DNA from: Lithospermum erythrorhizon
Taxonomy: Eukaryota; Streptophyta; Magnoliopsida; Boraginales; Boraginaceae
Assembly: GCA_019722365.1 (NCBI GenBank)
Contig: JADFUC010002358.1
Location: forward strand, 1,426,001 to 1,490,000
DNA length: 64,000 nucleotides
Direction of reading: 5' to 3'
Shown: one piece after another, positions 12,720-24,868 of the stretch
How positions within the stretch are numbered: the stretch's first letter is position 1
How the letters are laid out: each line of letters opens with the position of its first letter
Made by a program: the position numbers and the translations under genes
The notes under the pieces: model-generated
What the model was told of the DNA's origin: nothing
What the model saw: the letters and a program-made list of their open reading frames with translations, nothing else
Database searches by the model: none

Positions 12720-13370
12720 ACGGAATTGGAGCTAGCAAAGTGGCCCCCCAACGTATTCTTCTGCAGGGGCATTCGTGGACTGCTTGTGGCGAGGGAGCTC
12801 ACTTTGAAAGAAAATCACCTCGTAACGGCCGTGAGATTTTAATCACATTTGACGACTGCCGATTATTTGCGTAACGACTGCCGCAGTGCGCCTTTATACG
12901 AATCGCCATCAACCCCGAACACCAAAGCTACCAATCGATTGACATCAACATGCGATTTCATTTTATATTAATACTAATCAAACACTTGTCCATCGCAGAA
13001 ACCAACAACTCACCACTAAAACACAACATTCATAATCATCATACATCAAGTTAATAATACGACTCAAACATCATAACTACATAATCCCCAAAATACATCA
13101 TAAGAATAGTATGGTCTACATGACTCATCGAAAAGACAACATAAAGTTTTGGAAAAACTCGACAAGAGGGAACAATAGATAAAAAGTATTGGTTGGCGAT
13201 ATCCTAAATGACCGGACCACTCTTACGATTATACTCGCCTCCGCGCCGCAAAAAGACGGTGCCACACCTAACGCCTCCCTTCAAACTACAAAATTCTCGG
13301 GGGTCCCCGAATAGCGGGGTGAGTTCGAAAAGCTCAATAAATATTTATATAACGAACTATAACTAATCAC
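12720..13370. repeat. GC-richer segment, probable LTR-retrotransposon debris
   Basis: GC-rich patches at 12735-12900 and 13200-13330 sit in AT-rich DNA. The second contains GCCTCCGCGCCGCAAAAAG and a TCGGGGGTCCCCGAATAGCG palindrome-like run, in a style common beside plant gypsy LTRs. No protein motif was found, so the assignment is tentative. Confidence 0.35.
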
Positions 13371-15170
13371 CCATATAGCGCATATGTAAACATATACCAA
13401 CAATTTAATAGAATCCACTTCTCAAATAATCCAGACAATTCAATAATATTCGATAATCTAATCATATCAAGAATCCAACCTAATAGATTCTCACACACAC
13501 ACAAATAATAACATCCAAGATATCACATTAAAGAACAATAACTCTATTTCCAAATTCTCTTATTAGCTTTTTACTCCCTCTAATAAGAAAACGACGCCAC
13601 TCAAGCGTTTCTACTCAAAGAACGGGAAAACAACTCAACTCCGCAGAGATTACCAACTAACCTAATAGTTCAACAACAAATCACATCAACAATCATCACA
13701 TCATCATATATCACAATTCGTATCATACCGATCATATATAACAATACTCAACGTCGCAAGTCTCAATATCACATATCACATATATAACTCATTTAGTAAA
13801 ACTATACAACTTACATATACACAATATATATGAAAGTTATGTCACGCGATAAATACTCACCCTGCTCTCAAGCCAAATATCCCTAACTTTTACTACTCAA
13901 GAACTATTCGATATCCACACCCAAAGTTAACATAATAATAACAATTACATTTATTTTAATAACTTTAACTAACAATAACTACTTCAAATTGGTGAACTAC
14001 TCTTGAACTTGGCTTTAATTTTTATCCCATTTTATGATATACTACTATACCCATTTTAACTTTTGTCTATATCCAACTATATTAGTTATAACAAGAATCT
14101 AAATTGAATACTACTATCCAAAATCTATTACATATTTAAACTAGAACTAACATATGATTCTATAATTTAGTTTATGTATATTACAAATAATCAATTTACT
14201 GCTTACTTCAACAAGAATTTAATTAGATAATTTAGTAACCCTATAACCAACATACTTATATTTAAACCATTAAATATGAACTCTACATATCCTTAATGGA
14301 TGAATTTAGCTAATTAAAGTAACTTGACATAATTATAAAACTAGTTATATAACCAATAACATGATATACTTATACACTTTTCTTTCTCGAACTCTGAAAA
14401 GAACTTTAAGATTACGATTTATCATGAGAATCACATCAAAAGGAAAGGAAAAAATTAGGAAAGCGGGAAGAGGAGTGAAATCCCTAACGGAGAAAAGGAA
14501 GAGACTAAATTATAAATGAAGTTGTTTAGCCTCAAGAAAATAAGCAAAGACGATGCCTTTCCAAGAAGCAGCAGAGCCAGTTTGAAGACGGCGTGTCGCT
14601 TTCCTTTCTTAGTCAGTATGAAACATTTTAGCATCTTACCATACACTTCATTTGGGCCTCGAGCCATTTTAAAGTATGTTAGCACTCAATTATTACTTAA
14701 ATCATAAAAATCCGTGTTATTTCAACTCGAGACGGTTTTTTAGCTGTGATTTCTAACATTCTAATCCAGTTACGTTTCCTATAAATGATAAATTATTCAT
14801 ATGAAGTCGATTATCACAAAATACAACGTAGACAATAATTCATCATAGAAACAATATTAGGGCTTTAATATTCTCAAGAACTTGGGAGGCCTTTATCTTT
14901 GCTGGTAGGAGTTTCATTGGCTGGTGATTTTCGATGATAAGAAAATACTAACCCGAAAGACTGTTTGTACTTGCAGATTCAGAATAATCTTCCCGATTAA
15001 TTAATGATCTCAGAAGAAGAATGTAATTAAATTTCACATCGGTATAGAACCTGTATAAATCTTTGGCTCATTTAATTTTCAAGAGACTTTAGCCCCTTTG
15101 GCCGATCTTATTAATCAGTTAAACTCCTCGAAAGTTTAATTTAATCTTAAATTCTAATAGCTAATGACGT
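13371..15170. other. AT-rich region between duplicated segments, no gene seen
   Basis: Mostly A/T with many ATA and CAT repeats. ORFs at 14455-14707 on both strands overlap each other and match no family I recognise. Lies between the two copies of the ~240-bp duplication, so it could be the interior of a degraded element. Confidence 0.4.
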
Positions 15171-15178
15171 GAAGCTAA

Positions 15179-15413
15179 AAGTCTAGTATTCAATTATGTA
15201 AAAACATATAAATTAATTGAATAGTTTAGTTAAAAATTCACTTACTAGTAATTAAAAGGTTCAAACTCATCTTATTACTAAATTCAAAAATTTATGCAAA
15301 AACATACAACGAAATCGCTTCTAGTAGAGTAGTAGTGCACGTGAATGTTGTAGCAAGTCCAAAAGTGGTAGGTGAAATTATTAGGTGGTGGTGATGGATT
15401 TAGCTAAAATGAT
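15179..15413 (+). repeat. Copy 2 of the ~240-bp duplicated segment
   Basis: Diverged direct copy of 12408-12649 with small indels, in the same orientation. The best conserved part is the AAATCGCTTCTAGTAGAGTA to TTAGCTAAAATGAT portion. The flanking 38-bp repeat seen around copy 1 is absent here. Confidence 0.8.
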
Positions 15414-16635
15414 TGATGTGTACAATCCAAATGGGAGATATGAGATAAAAAATTAGAGTAGCCAAACATTCCCTGAATAGATCATTCTTTTGAATTGGAT
15501 TTGTATTTTATGTAAGGTTTAAATCTTTGTTCCCCCTTAAATTATGATTTTGTTTTTCTCTAATACTATCAACTTGTCAATTTATCCCTTAATACTATTA
15601 TCTTGTTAAATTATTCTTGAAAATATTTTTTTGACAATAAATTGATAAAAACTCATTTAACATAAAGATAAACTAGAAATTATAGATATATTAAATTTTC
15701 AGAATACATTTTCAAGTAACATAACATTTAGAGTTATTTAATAATACATATATTAAAATATCATTGCTGAAGCACCCTAGCAAATTTTCCTTTGCTGCTA
15801 ATGAGGGTCTATTTAGTTGTATTGTAGTGAGTAGGAAAAAATAAATACTAGCGATTTTTCTTGTATTCAGACTTTTGATGGATACTTACAAATTTTAAAA
15901 GAGAGTTTATCGATTGATGATTAGTGAATACGAAGTATTTTTGTTGACATAATTAATTTTGATTTGAATAGTTTGTATGAACTATGACGCCAATTGTGAA
16001 ATACACATTAAATACAACTCTTTTCAATTCAAAACATAATACCTTTTATTTTTCGTGTGTGATTCAACTTTCGATCATCAATAACTAAGCATCATACGAT
16101 GAAAATTTGTAAAAATTTACTTTTATGAAAATATATTTAAAGATAAATTATTGATGTCAAATTTATATTTTTAAAACTAAAAAATACGAAGTAATTGATA
16201 GTCAAAGTTGGACACAAATAAAAACGAAAATGACTTATAATTTGAATGAGAGGTAGTATAGACTTGTTGAAATCACATATTCACACACCAATGATGGAAA
16301 ACAATCATTTACCTTATTAGAAAGATTGTTTAGAGCACTTGTATCAAAAATGTGTAAAACTCTCCTTATCCTTAAATTTTAAAATAGGCTAGATAAAAAG
16401 GGACAAAAATTGAAAAAAGTAGATTACTCATCTCAAAATACTATCTCAAAAAGCAGATTATTCAATCTCCTCCTTTTATGTGTTTCTTCCCAACTTTTCT
16501 TTTGGATTCCTTTGGTGCAAATGAAATCTCAGTAATTTAGTTTTGGATTTTTTTTTTCAAGGATTATTTGAATTCTTATAATAATGGATCTATTCCTCAC
16601 ATCTATCTATCTATATCTATATTTATATTTATATC

Positions 16636-16668
<33 letters not shown>

Positions 16669-17290
16669 TATATATATATATATAAAGTTATCGCATTGCT
16701 TTTAAAAATTTCTCCTTTTTTTGAACGGACTAAAATACCCTTTTAAATCTAAGCAGATAATCAGATTGATAAATTTTAGTTAAATACCCTTAATGGAGGG
16801 TATAATTATATTTTGATAAATTTTAGTTAAAATAAAAGACTATAAATACAAATCCTATAATATAGGATTCTACATGTAAATAGAATTATTTTATTGTAGG
16901 AACTCTATTACAAGTATGTGGTATGGAATTACATGACTCTACTTAATAAAATTATTAAGTTTAATACAGTACTGACATTATTATTTTTACTTGAATAATC
17001 AAAAGTAAGTATGTTAAGAATAATTTAGGTTAAAAATATGATGAAAATATTGTTAATATACTTATGAAAAATATTTAAAATATTAATATATTTAAAGCAA
17101 TTTATTAAAATATTATAATTTGTTATTCAAATCAATGTTACGAGTATAAATTAGGATTTAATAAAAGTTTTGTTAATTTGATCATTAAAAAACAATCTTA
17201 GACAATCTTTCTCTAATAATAATTTGTTAATTTTGACTAATCGAAAATCTCAGTAATGCAATCTAATAAGTATATAATAATCATAAGTTA
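15414..17290. other. AT-rich intergenic region, no gene seen
   Basis: No gene was recognised. Contains the microsatellite listed separately at 16601-16684. Confidence 0.5.
16601..16684. repeat. Compound CTAT / TA microsatellite
   Basis: Runs of CTAT and TTATAT units pass into uninterrupted TA dinucleotides. It is a simple-sequence repeat of a kind that usually varies in length between individuals. Confidence 0.95.
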
Positions 17291-17990
17291 TCAATTTTGT
17301 TGGTGGAGTTTTAAATAATTGTGCTATTGAAAAGAAAATTGAGCAATCTTTTAGAGAACGACGGCATACTTAGTATTTATAAATTTTAAATTTTGGTGGT
17401 TGAGTTTTAAATAATTTTAACTATTGAAAAAAAATTCATGAACATTTTAGATGGAGGATATGCGCCTTCATAATTTTTTAGTTCATAATTCTTTAATTTC
17501 GTTGGTTCGCTTTAAATAATTTTGACTTTATCAACAAGAAAATCGAACGATCTTTGTATTTAACGAAATTTAGTATTTATAAATTTTAAATTTTGATTGT
17601 TGACTTTTAAATAATTTTAATTATTCAAAAAGAAAATCAATTAAACTTTTAGATATGGAGGTACTATGATATTTTCATAATTTTTAAGTTTGTTGGTTAA
17701 GCTTTAAAAAAATTTGTCTATTGAAAAAAAGTTGATTGCTCTTTTAGAGATGGAGTTTATATGTAGTATTCATAATATAGTGCTTAAATTCTTAATAATT
17801 TTGACTATTGAAAAAGAAATTCGAACAACCTTTTAAAGATGGAAGTGGTATATAATATTCATAATTTTTGAAATTTTGACGGGTTTTAGATTTAAATAAT
17901 TTTAATTATTGAAAAGAAAATTTTACTTATCTTTTAGAGATAAATTATATGTAATATCTATAACTTTAATATTTAAAACGTTGAAAAATT
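17290..17990 (+). repeat. Tandem array of ~97-bp monomers, about seven copies
   Basis: The phrase TTTTAAATAATTTTGACTAT (with variants) followed by TTGAAAA-GAAAAT, then CTTTTAGAGATGGAG and a ...ATTCATAATTTTTAAATTTTG tail, recurs with starts near 17308, 17404, 17509, 17604, 17701, 17789 and 17889. The period is 88-105 bp. Copies are well diverged, so the array is old or not homogenised. Confidence 0.85.
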
Positions 17991-17997
17991 ATATATC

Positions 17998-18245
17998 AAA
18001 AAGAATATTGGAGTCCAAATTTATAAAGGCCAACTAATGTAAATTCAAAACTCGACAACGCTTAAGAATTGGCGCCAGACTCACATATTAAAAATACAAT
18101 AATTATTGAAACTATAATTTTAGACATCAAAAGAATACTGAGTCCAAATTTATAGCGTCAACTAATGTAAATTCAAAAACTCGACAACGTTTAAAGAATT
18201 GAAAGTTATACCACATATTAAAAAATACAATACTATCGAAACTAT
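17998..18245 (+). repeat. Tandem duplication of a ~120-bp unit
   Basis: Two adjacent copies begin near 17998 and 18127. Shared phrases include GAGTCCAAATTTATA, CAACTAATGTAAATTCAAAA and CTCGACAACG. It follows directly on the ~97-bp array but is a different unit. Confidence 0.85.
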
Positions 18246-20084
18246 ATAATTCTGAGTAATATAAAAAGAAACATATGCGTATAATTTTCATCATCTTATT
18301 AGCTTGTTATCATTGGCTATTTTCAAACCACGCGATTCATTTTTAAACCGAAAAGATGTGTTTACAATGCTAAGAAAAGAATTTCATTCCATATGTGATT
18401 ACTCATCGGTGGAGCGAAAGCATGTACAAAGTTGGCTTTTTATTGATCAAGACACGATGTTTCTTAATTTTATGTCAATATCATATAAATTTTGTTGCTT
18501 ATTATGTATTATAATTTCATTACTAATATATATGAAATAATAATTACGACAATAACTTATATCCATAAGAATCAAATAAGTTTGAATTTGGATTTTCAGC
18601 CGATTAACACTGACAATCAATAAAGGTCAATAAGTAAATTTGCTACATATAGCTTATATATTATACCATTTAGATGGAGTGGTCTTTACTCATTAGCGTT
18701 ACAAATATAATTTATAATCAACTAAGTTTTCTCTAAGAGGTGATCTTTAGCATTACACAAGTAACAGAAGTGTTGTAGATTGAAGAAAGGATAAGAGCAT
18801 GCATCAGCTCCTCTAAAAGTTATAATAGTGGCTAAAAAAATTAAAAATTGATAAAATGATGCTTTTTCAGCTCCCCTAAAATAACTTGAGCCCCTAAAAA
18901 AATTTATACACGCCTAAATTTTTACTGTGTCTCTATATTATTTATATTTTCTTTCATTATTGAAATACTTGATTTTATGTTTCTCAGCGAATAATAGAAA
19001 GTTCGTTAAAGTATATACATAAAAAAGTCAACCACTAAAAATAAGAAAACGACGATTTCTGAACAAGTATTTAAAAAATTTAGTGGGAGCTAATGTACAC
19101 GCTTCCAAGATACGGCTCTAGTTTTTGGGGTTTATATCACGATTTTACAAGACGTTAAAATTAATGCGGTACTTTATTTTAATTTGAAATAATAAATTTT
19201 TAATATTATTTTATTGTTATAAACCGAAAATACATATTAATTTCGATCTACCTTCTTATAGTAGAAAAAGAGCACTCTTTCCACCTATAGTTTATTAATG
19301 AATAAAAAATACAAAATATTATGATTAAGCCATAGAATAATGCAAAATGGAAAATTCTCGGCCTTTAATAATTCAAAATAATTTGGTAAAAAAATCGAAT
19401 CTATCAGAACTCAAATACTTTGTAATATAATATTTAGTGAAAATATATCGAGATAACATTTTTCAACATATTTTTACTATTAGCATGAAAATTTTGATCT
19501 AAGTCAAAGTTGTATAAGTCAATTAAGATAATGAATTTTTTTATAAATCTTGACCTTTTGTGAAATAAATTTCGTATTAATATTTTCAAATATAATTTCA
19601 TAGTTTTAGCAAAATGATACTTTACAATTAGTAAATTTTACTTATTAGATAGTTTTGCTTTCTCTATTATAATTTTTTATTATATTTTTGAAAGTATTAA
19701 TAAAGTTAAATCATGTGAACTAAACTACCACGCACAACGACATCCCTTCTAAACTATTTTAAATTATTATTGTAGATTTACTTCTGCTATAATAATTTAA
19801 TTATATTTTATACATATTTCATCTTTTATATTTTTATAAAATTATTTTACTGGGTACTACCTTCTAAACTAGGATGTGTTTGTTCATTTTATTAAAATTA
19901 AATAATACATATTATATCAATTATTACATATAAAGTTTTCATATTATATTATGCTATATATGCGAGAAACTCTTCTCGCTTTAAATTTTTTATTTGAAAC
20001 AATGATGTGGATATCATTAGTAATATACATACAAGCTAGATACGTATTACATGTTTCTTACATTATTGAATTTTTACTAGATGT
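18246..20084. other. AT-rich intergenic region, no gene seen
   Basis: Only chance ORFs such as 18304-18540. No supported gene or RNA. Confidence 0.5.
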
Positions 20085-20360
20085 AATACCCTAATCGCGA
20101 AAAATGTGTGTTTACGTTGATACGACGATCGGGTACTACTCATACCACCAAGATGATCTTCTTTTCGTGTGTTCTCATCCTATGCTAACCCATCAAGTTA
20201 AACGCCGAATTTAATTTTAGACGCGACCCACCTTAAGCTTTCTCAAATGAAAGCACGCCGAGCAGTACAAACGCCACGGAAAGACCGCGCTGCTCATGAA
20301 AGCCGCCTCTATCAAATCTAATAACGCTCCAACCCGACGCCACGGCCTGGGCGTTACACT
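20085..20360 (-). mobile_element. LTR-retrotransposon (gypsy-like) end fragment
   Basis: GC-rich island ending in GGGCGTTACAC. Read on the minus strand, an LTR-end-like stretch (GGGTTGGAGCGTTATTA) is followed by TTTGATAGAGGCGGC, a degraded form of the TGGTATCAGAGC primer-binding site that follows many plant 5' LTRs. No internal coding domain lies beside it. Assignment rests on this junction and on composition. Confidence 0.5.
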
Positions 20361-20734
20361 GTATATCACATTACCACACTATTTCTTTGCTTTTCACCCA
20401 TATATTAAATATCGTGGCAGAACATAACAAGAGCAAAGAATTCTACTGAAAAATAATTGTGTTATAACTACTCAAATCAAAACTATCAAGAAATAGAACA
20501 ATACATCCAAAATACTGCATACATACGTATAAACATAATCGAGAAGACCGACATTTCGACAAATATAAAATCATTGCGAAAAACTTAAACTCCATCTTTA
20601 TTTCGAGCCAGTTCATAATTAATTATGGATGAAATATAACAATGATATGATTTCATATCAGTTTTCTTTTTAACTATGCATAATAGTTCATAATTTAAGC
20701 GATAAAATTATTAGAAAAGTGTCAAACCCCTTAA

Positions 20735-20905
20735 CCTATGGTCTTACGCCTACGCCTCGAGATACACGCAGGGCGTAACGTGACGCCGCCTCAATTGGTC
20801 GTGAGACTCGAGCTTCCCTTTAAACACTTCAATACTCGACTCGCCAATTACGACTCGAACCCACATTGCTACGAAGAGACCAGTACACAGATTTCAAGAT
20901 CGGTT
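20735..20905 (+). repeat. GC-rich LTR-like fragment
   Basis: Begins GTGTCAAACCCCTTAACC and contains ACGCAGGGCGTAACGTGACG. It is a CpG-rich patch in AT-rich DNA, about 380 bp from the preceding LTR-like fragment. I infer that it comes from an LTR element; the 70-residue ORF over it is not a recognisable protein. Confidence 0.4.
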
Positions 20906-20950
20906 CTCTCTTTACTAATCGGTATATGCCTGTGGCAACAAAATTATTAG

Positions 20951-22130
20951 AAAAAAATACAAAAGGATTAACATCGCTTTCTTAATATTCTTTAGGTTGA
21001 GATAAATTATTAATTTGAAACCGCATGTAGTGAATAATTATATATAATAATAAAAATGGTACAAGAAGAAAAATATATGTCGACTCAATAAAAAATAAAA
21101 ATAAAAACAACAAGAACAAAAAATGTAGTAAATCGATCTTCATAAAGATGATTTACGCATCGAAGATATCAACTTTAAGAATAAATAAAAAGACAAAAGC
21201 ATTTAAATTTTACCATTTAAATATGACAATTGAATTTTTTAGATAATAAAATTTAAAATATATAGAGTATATCGTGATTTTACCATCTCCATAAGCAAGA
21301 TCCTCCATTAAATGCTCAAGATAACTATTAATCGATCACCATAATACATTGATACAATCTTGCATGACGCACGTAGCGAGCATACGAAAACGAGCGACGC
21401 TCTTTACTTAAGTTTAAATCGATACTCTTTTAAAATATACGAAAGATATTTATTCGATAATTTTGTTTTTCTATCACAATTTTATATTAACTTTTATAAT
21501 TATAATAATGAAATCACGTATAACAAAGTTATCCAATATTATATTACATTTTATAATTATAACAATAAAATCACATGTAACAAAACTATCACACACAACG
21601 CATCTCCCTTCTTACTAATTTTATCAAATGAGTTGGTTGCAAATCTAAATTAAATCAAGGTTCCACTGACATCTTCATAAACTAATTATTTGGTTGCAGA
21701 GTAAATAACTTATTTTTCATATTTTTTCTACTTCTTAAATATCCACCTTCAATTTTTAATTGTTGATTTATTAATTTTTAATTGATGATACAAAACTTGT
21801 TCTAATTGATGAATATTTATGCATCTTATTAATAATATGAGGGAAAATATAGAGAATTTGCTTTTGTATGTGATATTAAAAATAAATTTTAAATTTTATA
21901 AAATAGTATAAAGAGTTAAATTTAAGGAAATTTTATAGATAATCTGATGTGAGTGCTTTTACCGTGTGTTTTTACCATGTTTTTGTGAATATAATCTGTA
22001 CAATTTTTTCAGTACCGATGCATATAAAGAATCATAGACGTAAGGGAGATGATGATGATTCATTCCCTCAATGATAATCCGACACACATGTATCCAAAAT
22101 TAATCATCTGACCCTGACCATAACTTCTTG
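20951..22130. other. AT-rich intergenic region, no gene seen
   Basis: The 97-residue ORF at 21360-21653 is low-complexity (Asn/Tyr/Ile) and looks like chance. A CACGCACAACG-type phrase occurs both near 19730 and near 21590, suggesting shared repeat ancestry. Confidence 0.45.
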
Positions 22131-22137
22131 TTGCGTC

Positions 22138-22147
22138 TATAAAAAGA
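22138..22147 (+). promoter_or_regulatory. TATA box of the small membrane-protein gene
   Basis: CTATAAAAAG lies 124 bp before the ATG at 22271, giving a predicted leader of roughly 95 nt. Confidence 0.6.
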
Positions 22148-22270
22148 TTGGCAATAAATTCCATCAATCCTCAACTGCCACAGTTGAACTCGTATAAACT
22201 CAAAAACTCTCAAAGTACAAGCTTCCTATTCTCTTAAACAGTTGAAAGAACAAAAGAAACCTGATCCAAA

Positions 22271-22669
22271 ATGCATCACAGAAGAAGCACAGCTTCCTCA
22301 ATAATGGATTTCTTGTACCTAAACCCTCTTCCTTTCCCTCTCCTACTCGTCTTCTTCGTTATCTCTCTCTTTCTCGGCATGAAGTTTTATTTCTCCTATG
22401 AGTCGATCGTTGAAGCCACTGAAGAAAGCATGGGTTGGTTTCTTATGGCTGCTCCGTTGGTGATACTGATTATTGTGCGGATGTTGTCAGGGGTTGAGAA
22501 TATTCCTGGAGGGTGGCTTTTTGGGTCTTCACCATTTGATCGTCGGCGGAGGATGTACTACCAAATGCCTTCTGAAGGGAGCTCACCATGGGGTGTCGCC
22601 GCCTTGATCGTGTTGCTTCTTGTTTTGGTGCAGTATCAATCTAGTTTTCTTGAAAATTGGTTCGGTTGA
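22271..22669 (+). CDS. Conserved plant small membrane protein of unknown function
   Basis: Intronless 132-residue protein. Three hydrophobic segments are visible at about 18-38 (PFPLLLVFFVISLFLGMKF), 55-71 (WFLMAAPLVILIIVRML) and 107-121 (VAALIVLLLVLVQY). Between them is an acidic loop (ESIVEATEES) and a basic block (FDRRRRMYY). The MDFLYLNPLPFPLLL start, FDRRRR and EGSSPWGVAA motifs fit an uncharacterised family I recall from many plants. Its function and membrane are not known to me. A TATA box upstream and good start context support a real gene. The first ATG is used; the in-frame Met at residue 12 (MDFLYL) is where the conserved part begins. Confidence 0.85.
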   Translation: MHHRRSTASSIMDFLYLNPLPFPLLLVFFVISLFLGMKFYFSYESIVEATEESMGWFLMAAPLVILIIVRMLSGVENIPGGWLFGSSPFDRRRRMYYQMPSEGSSPWGVAALIVLLLVLVQYQSSFLENWFG

Positions 22670-23160
22670 TATAAGTATGTAGATATTTATATGTCATCAA
22701 TAGTGGTTCTATCTTACTTTAGATCATAAATTGTTTTGAGTAGAAACTACACTCCTAAGTGAGAACTAAGAAGACGTTGATAAGCAAATATTTATGTCAA
22801 GTAACTTGCTAAGTAACTAGCTCATGATGAATCGTTTTGATGTACAAGGACGAGTAGCTTTGGATATTATAATTTCAATTGTTGTTTTGTGCAAATCATG
22901 GATTATTTGTGCTTGTTTTTATTTTGATTGTTGGTTATTATTATGAAATCACCATGTTTGTTTGAATGCTTTGATTGTGACTAATTTCTTGAGTGCCAAA
23001 ATCAGCTCCCTGCATAATTGATCAACCACTTTTATCCCTTAGTAAATCCATGTTTTACATATAATTGATCTTTTGTAAGATCTTATAAGGTTATATTTGA
23101 ATCAATAATAATAAGGTTAACGAAAAAAAAAAAATATTATCGGCTTCATTTTAGTATGCA
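22670..23160. other. 3' flank of the small membrane-protein gene
   Basis: Contains T-rich 3'-UTR-like sequence and several AATAAT/AATAAA-like stretches. No further gene. Confidence 0.5.
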
Positions 23161-23164
23161 TTTC

Positions 23165-23640
23165 TTGTCCTCAGCCCATGAAGGAGGGTCATCGGGATGT
23201 CTGCAGGGGAGCACCGCGTGAAATCTTGAGAATAATAGTGCTTAATTTCCTTGCAAAACGGCCTGGATCGCGAACCTTGCCGAGTTCGAACTTGGGTGTC
23301 GATGTGAAGCATTTCGTAATGATCGTAATGGTTGAATATAAAAGTAAGACTGATAATGGGTTAGCAAAAAAAAAAAAAAATGATGTCATTTCGTTTAGAG
23401 CCCCGACTGCTTTTAGTCACTTGACCGACGGAGGATAAGCAGGGATGTCTTCGGGGATGAGGGCTAACGCTTGTAGAATGTAGAAACGGTAGAATAGCAA
23501 ACCATACACAAGACGACCCCGTAATCATCGGCTGTAGAGGTTGACGGGTGTCGATGTGAGAGAAGTAACTACCGTAAGCAGTCGCGTGTCGGTTGGGATA
23601 TCTCTTGCGTGGACAATAATAATGGGTTAGCGTTTTTACT
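23165..23640 (+). repeat. Two adjacent diverged copies of a repeat, the first with an A-tract
   Basis: The copies span about 23165-23379 and 23420-23640. They share a GG(A)GGG/GGAGGAT start, a GGGATGTCT-CGGGG phrase, GGGTGTCGATGTGA (14 bp identical) and a TAATGGGTTAGC end. The first ends in a run of A after GGGTTAGC and carries AGTTCGAACTTGGG, which resembles a pol III B-box. A SINE or LINE 3'-end origin is possible, but no clear box A or target duplication was found. Confidence 0.55.
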
Positions 23641-24868
23641 CAACCGTGTTTCTGCCTTAGAAAGCTGCAGATTATGACTTTAATTCATAAAAAGATGGAA
23701 TGGCAAAAGCAAAGCCACCCACTCAATTGGAAATGGGGCCAATGGCTTAATTATTTCAAGTTCATCCATCTATCTATGTAGATTATAGACTATGCAATGA
23801 AGGACTTTTGTCGGCTGTGGTGGGGCTCAGGATAAAGTTTGGTCAAGATTTGATTACCAAAATCATTTCTTACGAGACTAACCCACTTCCACTTATTGAG
23901 TCATTGCTCACTTGTTTATCTAGTACTGTATTTGATGTTGTTTGGTTATTGCAATTTCATTGATGACATTTAATCATCGTTTAGAATATCTGTCTAATTA
24001 AAAGAATAAAAAATAGTTAAAAGTGTTTGAAATAATAATTAATTATACATTTACTTGTCGTTCACAGAATATCGTTGATTGGTTGATAATTTAATAAACG
24101 AAATTAGTAAAAAATAATGTTGAAAATGTAAAATATTATTTTTACATCTTAAAATGAACTATTAAATATCCGATTTTTCTGAAGTTAAAATAATAGTAAA
24201 ATAATACTTGGAAATTGTAGGTGTTCAGAGTTTCTTTCTTTTATCATTACAAACAATACTTCTATAAACTATCCATTTATACAAGTACAAAAATCAGAAC
24301 AAATCAAACGCATCGTCGGAAAATCAATTGGCATCAATTGCGCATCTAAACTCTTAACCTTGTTTTTGAGAACATTGATACCCAAATCGATAAATTATTC
24401 ATACCAAAAGAGTGAGAAAATTGGAAGACGAGAGAGTAGGGGTGTCAGCCAATCAGGTAACTTAAGTCCATTGGTTATCTAGTCGGACCCGGTAGAATGT
24501 ACGTTTTGCCGCTCGATTGACATCCGAAACTATTCGATACTCGATAAAAAAATCCGACTGTATTCCCGTACGACTGAAATCCGGATCAGATTCGAGTTAA
24601 TAAAATTATTGGATACTCAAAACAAGCGGGTAATAAATAGACTCGATAGAGTATAAAACAATGAATGGAGTTAATTGGTAAGCGCTCGAATCCGATTCAG
24701 TAAGGTGATCCATCGGTTGGTCTAAAGGGCCGTCAATGGTAAATTCAGACACAAACATCGGCCCAATAACAGCTCAAACTCAGATAACAAAGCAAACCTA
24801 CGAACCGATTGTAGAAGACTTCACTATCTTTGTCTAAAGCTCAGCTTTGATCGAAGCAAAAATCCAAA
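23641..24868. other. Intergenic, upstream of the TRAP-alpha gene
   Basis: AT-rich. A patch at 24430-24700 is CpG-richer, with repeated ATCCGA/CTCGAT phrases, and looks like transposon debris. No gene was recognised. Confidence 0.45.

Noticed and set aside
18304..18540. 78-residue ORF in the AT-rich block
   Set aside because: No family match, no promoter or neighbouring exon, composition of chance AT-rich sequence.
21360..21653. 97-residue Asn/Tyr/Ile-rich ORF
   Set aside because: Low-complexity translation of AT-rich DNA, with internal repetition at the DNA level.
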